Shown: positions 33,440 through 37,305 of the stretch, in pieces
Layout of the letters: the number at the start of each line of letters is the position of its first letter
Numbering within the stretch: position 1 is the stretch's first letter
Assembly: GCA_003169675.1 (NCBI GenBank)
Contig: PNAT01000185.1
Location: 1-37,305, forward strand
Direction: 5' to 3'
Length of the DNA: 37,305 bases
From: Acidimicrobiaceae bacterium
Lineage (GTDB): Bacteria > Actinomycetota > Acidimicrobiia > Acidimicrobiales > RAAP-2
The notes under the pieces: generated by a model
Told to the model about the DNA's origin: nothing
Databases searched by the model: none
The model's input: only the letters and a program-made list of their open reading frames with translations
Position numbers and translations under genes: made by a program

Positions 33440-33519
33440 AGTTCTTCTCCTCCACGGTGACCCTGCCTGGGCGCAGGCTGCGCCTGCCACGCTATCCAAG
33501 TGTCGGCCATGATGGTGGG

Positions 33520-34236
33520 GTGAGCATTACCACCAAGCGAGTGGCCGTGCTGGCCCCCATGCGCCCGGAACTCAAAGCGGTCGTGAGGGCCGGTGGCCTG
33601 AAGCGGGATGACGGCGAGGTGTTCTCGCACTCGGGGATCATGGGCCAGTGGTCGGTCGCCGCATGCGTCACCGGGATGGGGCCCACCCTGGCCCGTGCCG
33701 CAACCGAGCGAGTACTGGCCTCCGGCCCTTTCGACCACGTGATGGTGGTGGGTATTGCCGGCGGCCTCGACCCGGCCCTCCCAGTAGGGGCACTCATGGT
33801 GCCCAGCCAGGTTCGCCTCTACCCCGACGGTCCCTTGTACCAGTCCCATCCTCTCCCCACCCGGGAAGCGGCCGGCCGGCTGATGACCACCGACGGCTTG
33901 TTCTCCGACGACGACATTTGGCGACCCATCCTGGAGAGCGGTTTCGGTGCTGTCGACATGGAGGCCGCCGGCGTGGCCGAAGTCTGCGAGGCAGCGGACG
34001 TGGCCTGGTCCGTCTACCGCGGCATCAGCGATCGCCCGGATGAGCACATTGTCGATCAGGCGGTGTTCGCCCTCGGCAAGGCCGACGGTTCAGCCGACAT
34101 GGTGGCCGTGGCCAAGTACCTGGCGCGCGACCCACGGCGGGCCAAGGCACTGGCCCACCTCAACCGCTGCATGGAACTGGCGGCTCGGATGGCCGCCGAG
34201 GCCGCATTCAGCGACCTCCTTCAGTTGCCCACCTAA
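33520..34236 (+). CDS. nucleoside phosphorylase / MTA-SAH nucleosidase family
   Basis: 238 residues. It shows the PNP/UDP superfamily core: VLAPMRPELKAVV (8-22), TGMGP, GIAGGLDPALPVGALMVPSQV, the DMEAAG motif at 146-151, and the base-binding SDRPDEH (170-176). It could cleave nucleosides or 5'-methylthioadenosine/S-adenosylhomocysteine, or be one of the squalene-hopane-cluster phosphorylases (HpnG-like). I start at GTG 33520, where similarity begins. No hopanoid genes are near. Confidence 0.8.
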   Translation: MSITTKRVAVLAPMRPELKAVVRAGGLKRDDGEVFSHSGIMGQWSVAACVTGMGPTLARAATERVLASGPFDHVMVVGIAGGLDPALPVGALMVPSQVRLYPDGPLYQSHPLPTREAAGRLMTTDGLFSDDDIWRPILESGFGAVDMEAAGVAEVCEAADVAWSVYRGISDRPDEHIVDQAVFALGKADGSADMVAVAKYLARDPRRAKALAHLNRCMELAARMAAEAAFSDLLQLPT

Positions 34237-34277
34237 GGTGAGTGCGCTACCAGATACATAGGGAAAAGGGGTGGACG

Positions 34278-35072
34278 ATGGCTTTGGAACTTAAGGGGTG
34301 CCGCGCACTGGTCACGGGGGCTTCCTCGGGAATCGGGGCCGGCTTGGCCGAGGCGCTCGCGGCCCAGGGAGCCATCGTGGGCATCTGTGCCCGACGGGGT
34401 GATCGTCTGGCCGAGGTGGTCGGGCGCTGCATGGACCATTCTCCCGAGAGCCGTATGTGGGTGGTCAACCTGGCCGACATCAATGCCGTGGACCAGTTGG
34501 CCGTCGACGTGATGGACGCCTTCGGGGGCGTCGACCTCCTGGTCAACAACGCCGGCATCCCCAAGCGACGCCACACCACGGCGCTCGACATCGACACCAT
34601 CACCGCGGTGATGCACATCAATTACCTCTCGCCAATGCGCCTCACCATGGATCTGCTGCCCCAGATGCTGGCGCGGGGCTCGGGGACCATTGTGAACATC
34701 TCATCGGTCGCCGCCACCCTGAGCGCGCCGGGCGAGGCCGCCTACGACGCGTCCAAAGCTGCCCTCACCGTGTTCTCCGAAGCCATGGCGGTCGACCTGT
34801 GGGAGACGGGTGTGAAGGTCATGGTGGTCTATCCCGGGGTGATCGACACGGATCTCTTCCACCTCCCGGACAACGACGTGCCGAATCTGCCCATACCGGC
34901 CGAGCCGGTGTCGGTCGCCGTCGACGCCATCCTGGGCGGTTTGGCCTCTGATGCCGCCCAGGTCTACGTCCCCGAGTTCTTCAAAGAGTTGGCGGCGGGA
35001 AAGGCACAGGACGTAGGCGCCTTCCTGGCGGGCACCGCTGAGTATCTTCGACAGCAAAAAGAGACCGCGTGA
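34278..35072 (+). CDS. SDR-family oxidoreductase (classical)
   Basis: 264 residues. It has TGASSGIG (13-20), VNNAG, SSV in NISSVAATL, and the Y-D-A-S-K catalytic motif. The C-terminus (VYPGVIDTDLF) resembles general membrane-near SDRs. ATG 34278 has AAAAGGGG upstream; an earlier GTG in frame at 34242 is not supported. Its stop overlaps the next gene's GTG in GTGA (35069-35072), linking it to the serine hydrolase. Confidence 0.92.
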   Translation: MALELKGCRALVTGASSGIGAGLAEALAAQGAIVGICARRGDRLAEVVGRCMDHSPESRMWVVNLADINAVDQLAVDVMDAFGGVDLLVNNAGIPKRRHTTALDIDTITAVMHINYLSPMRLTMDLLPQMLARGSGTIVNISSVAATLSAPGEAAYDASKAALTVFSEAMAVDLWETGVKVMVVYPGVIDTDLFHLPDNDVPNLPIPAEPVSVAVDAILGGLASDAAQVYVPEFFKELAAGKAQDVGAFLAGTAEYLRQQKETA

Positions 35073-36286
35073 AGATTGAGCCCGACGCGGCGGGAATGAG
35101 CGAAGCTCGCCTGGAGCGCATTACCGGGCATTTCAACGACCACTTCGTCGAACCGGGAAAAATAGCCGGCTGCCAGATCACGGTGGTACGGGGTAGCCAT
35201 GTGGCCTACCACCGATCGCTCGGCCTCATGGATCGTGAGCGACAGATCCCAATGGGACCCGACACCATCTTCCGCCTTTACTCCATGACCAAGCCCATCG
35301 CGTCGGTTGCCCTCATGCATCTCTATGAGCGGGGGATGTTCCAGCTCCTCGACCCGGTGCACCGCTACATTCCTGAATGGCGGACGCTCCAGGTGGGTGA
35401 GGTCCAAGACGACGGCACGGTGCACGTGGTCAAACCACACCGCCCCATGAACGTACGTGATGTCCTCATGCACATGACCGGACTGCCCGGTGCCATCTTC
35501 CCCGGTCATCCGATCGATGCCGCCTTCGAAGAGGCCCGCGCCGCCCAGGCCAAGGGGATGACATTGGAAGGAGTCGCCGCGCTGCTGGCCCAGCACCCAC
35601 TGAAATTCCACCCGGGGACGCACTGGAACTACGGCCTTTCGACCGACATCGTCGGGCGGCTGGTCGAGATCCTCTCGGGACAGAGCTTCGACGACTACCT
35701 GCGCCAGGAGATCTTCGAGCCCTTGGGCATGGGCGACACCGGCTTCTTCGTCCCCGCCGAGTCCGTCGACCGCTTCGCCGCCTGTTACCAGTACCGCCCG
35801 GCCAACACCCCCTCCCTCATGGACAATGCGGAGACGAGCGGGTACCTGCGCCCCCGTTCATATCTCTCAGGGTCAGGTGGTCTGGTGTCGACCTCCCATG
35901 ACTATGTGGCGTTCTGCCAGATGCTGGCCAACGGCGGGCAGCTCGACGGGCGGCGCGTGCTGGGACGAAAGACGCTGGAACTGATGACGCGCAACCACCT
36001 TCCGGGTGGGAAGACGCTGACGGACCTGGCCATCGGTGGATTCGGCGAGGCGGGATTCGACGGGGTCGGCTTCGGGCTCGGCTTCGCCGTCGGGCTCGGC
36101 CCGGCCGCCACGGCGATGGCCGGTTCGCCGGGCGACTTCTACTGGGGCGGTGCCGCCAGCACCGCCTTTTGGATAGATCCGGTCGAGGATCTCTTCGCCG
36201 TCTTCATGACCCAGCTCTTCCCCTCTATTGCCTATCCTTTCCGAGCGCAGTTGCGCGCCCTGGTGTACCAGTCCATTGACGACTGA
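35069..36286 (+). CDS. beta-lactamase-fold serine hydrolase (family VIII esterase)
   Basis: 405 residues. The active-site S72-M-T-K75 and the Y188-x-x motif in NYGLSTDI correspond to class C beta-lactamase and esterase EstB catalytic residues; the third motif is around GSGGLVST. Such proteins cut esters or small amides, not usually beta-lactams. No signal peptide is visible, so it is likely cytoplasmic. Translation is coupled to the upstream SDR. The following ureohydrolase starts inside its last codons. Confidence 0.9.
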   Translation: MKIEPDAAGMSEARLERITGHFNDHFVEPGKIAGCQITVVRGSHVAYHRSLGLMDRERQIPMGPDTIFRLYSMTKPIASVALMHLYERGMFQLLDPVHRYIPEWRTLQVGEVQDDGTVHVVKPHRPMNVRDVLMHMTGLPGAIFPGHPIDAAFEEARAAQAKGMTLEGVAALLAQHPLKFHPGTHWNYGLSTDIVGRLVEILSGQSFDDYLRQEIFEPLGMGDTGFFVPAESVDRFAACYQYRPANTPSLMDNAETSGYLRPRSYLSGSGGLVSTSHDYVAFCQMLANGGQLDGRRVLGRKTLELMTRNHLPGGKTLTDLAIGGFGEAGFDGVGFGLGFAVGLGPAATAMAGSPGDFYWGGAASTAFWIDPVEDLFAVFMTQLFPSIAYPFRAQLRALVYQSIDD

Positions 36287-37244
36287 GGGCAGCGGGCCGG
36301 GGAATCCGGTCGGGCCGGTCGATGCCACGGTGGTGCCGCGCTTCGCCGGCTTCTCGACCTTTGCCCGCCTGCCCACCATCGACCAGGTACCGACCTGGGA
36401 CATTGCAGTGGTGGGCATCCCCTTCGACGGCGGCACCACGTACCGGCCCGGTGCCCGCTTCGGGCCCAGCGCCGTGCGCCAAGGCTCGCGCCTCTTGCGC
36501 CCGTACCATCCCGAACTGGCCACGCTCCCGTTTGAAGGGGGTCAGGTGGTCGACGCCGGGGATATCACCTGCTCACCGTTCGACATTGAGACGGCGGTGC
36601 AACAGATTGAGGACGGGGCCAACGAGTTGCTGGCCGGCGGAGGTCGCCTGGTGGCCATTGGCGGCGATCACACGGTGGCGCTGCCCCTCCTGCGGGCCAC
36701 GGCCAAGCGCCATGGCCCACTCGCCCTGGTCCATTTCGACGCCCATCTCGATACGTGGGACACCTATTTCGGGCAACGGTTCACCCACGGCACCCCGTTC
36801 CGCCGCGCCTGGGAGGAGGGCCTCCTCCTGCGCGACCACAGTGCCCACGTCGGACTCCATGGTCCTCTCTACTCTGCGCACGACCTGGTGGATGACGCTG
36901 CCATGGGCTTCCTGCAGATCAGCTCCACCGATGTCGCCTCCCACGGTGTCGAGGCGACGGTGGCCCGCCTGCTCGAGCGCGCCGGTTCGTCGCCTCTCTA
37001 CGTCTCGGTTGACATCGATGTCCTCGACCCCGCGCACGCCCCGGGGACGGGGACGCCCGAGGCGGGCGGGCTGACGAGCCGCGAACTCCTGGGCCTCGTG
37101 CGAGGCCTCGCCCCCGCCTCAATTGTCGGCGCCGACGTGGTGGAGGTTGCCCCGGCCTACGACCACGCCGAGATCACCGCCATCGCCGCCGCTCATGTGC
37201 TCTACGACCTGGTCACCCTGATGGCGAGGGATCTGGGGGGCTGA
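36276..37244 (+). CDS. agmatinase/arginase-family ureohydrolase
   Basis: 322 residues from TTG 36276, which overlaps the serine hydrolase end by 11 nt; similarity ([13 protein letters not shown]) begins just after. All manganese ligands are in place: H132 (GGDH), D155-A-H157-L-D159, and D246-I-D248. It would hydrolyse agmatine, guanidinobutyrate or a related guanidine compound to urea and an amine. TTG is the only start that gives the normal length. The next downstream bases (37245-37305) show no gene. Confidence 0.9.
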   Translation: MTTEGSGPGNPVGPVDATVVPRFAGFSTFARLPTIDQVPTWDIAVVGIPFDGGTTYRPGARFGPSAVRQGSRLLRPYHPELATLPFEGGQVVDAGDITCSPFDIETAVQQIEDGANELLAGGGRLVAIGGDHTVALPLLRATAKRHGPLALVHFDAHLDTWDTYFGQRFTHGTPFRRAWEEGLLLRDHSAHVGLHGPLYSAHDLVDDAAMGFLQISSTDVASHGVEATVARLLERAGSSPLYVSVDIDVLDPAHAPGTGTPEAGGLTSRELLGLVRGLAPASIVGADVVEVAPAYDHAEITAIAAAHVLYDLVTLMARDLGG

Positions 37245-37305
37245 GCCGCAAAGTCCTCCAGATGGAGCAGCCCATCGGAGCTCCCCTGTAACAGTCCATT
37301 CACAA

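Noticed and set aside
1-37305. CRISPR array, tRNA, rRNA or prophage genes
   Set aside because: No direct-repeat array with regular spacers, no tRNA-like T-loop GTTC context and no phage structural genes were seen.

Overview
This is a high-GC window with many GTG starts and tightly overlapping genes (ATGA/GTGA junctions). It also carries a DipZ fusion, a resuscitation-promoting-factor-like cell-wall enzyme and a Cgl0159-type aldolase. Together these suggest an actinobacterium, possibly an uncultured soil or sediment lineage; the phylum is an inference and nothing here fixes the genus. I see no rRNA, tRNA, CRISPR array, prophage or defence island.

Region by region. 1-2031 (+): the 3' end of a class III CoA-transferase, a Gfo/Idh/MocA dehydrogenase and a Rieske ferredoxin. 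2028-4325 (-): a PLP-dependent threonine dehydratase-like enzyme, an alpha/beta hydrolase and a GNAT acetyltransferase. 4367-4843 (+): a collapsed nagB-like pseudogene with an 18-bp perfect inverted repeat. 5020-5736: an LCP-like membrane-anchored protein. 5745-6140 (-): an IS110-family transposase remnant. 6540-8012 (+): a TauD/TfdA dioxygenase followed 9 nt later by a CadD-type transporter. 8095-10697 (-): a tetR-regulated ABC-2 exporter operon. It opens with a 58-codon upstream reading frame that overlaps tetR by ATGA, and its promoter carries three 14-bp operators at exact 17-bp spacing. 10738-15949 (-): a sugar operon of SemiSWEET, GH4 glycosidase, HIBADH-like reductase, class I aldolase and FGGY kinase, plus a degenerate tail. 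SemiSWEET has an in-frame stop, and GH4 has two single-base frameshifts in homopolymers.

15988-20123: DoxX protein, two GNATs, an epimerase, a DUF1543 protein and two SDRs, one lacking the canonical catalytic pair. 20320-22705 (-): an APC amino-acid permease and an orphan ParA-like ATPase. 22773-25449 (-): a second ABC exporter with one ATPase and two paralogous permeases. 25506-30192: GH1 beta-glucosidase, an alpha/beta hydrolase, an unknown membrane protein and DipZ. 30217-37244: acyl-CoA synthetase, Rpf-like protein, limonene-epoxide-hydrolase-like enzyme, nucleoside phosphorylase, then a tight + operon of SDR, family VIII serine hydrolase and agmatinase-like ureohydrolase.

The most interesting points are the SemiSWEET-GH4-reductase-aldolase-kinase operon, the periodic TetR operator array with its hidden coupled small reading frame, and the set of broken sugar genes. 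The breaks are partly real decay and partly of a kind that could be sequencing error. I found no clearly new defence or RNA system.
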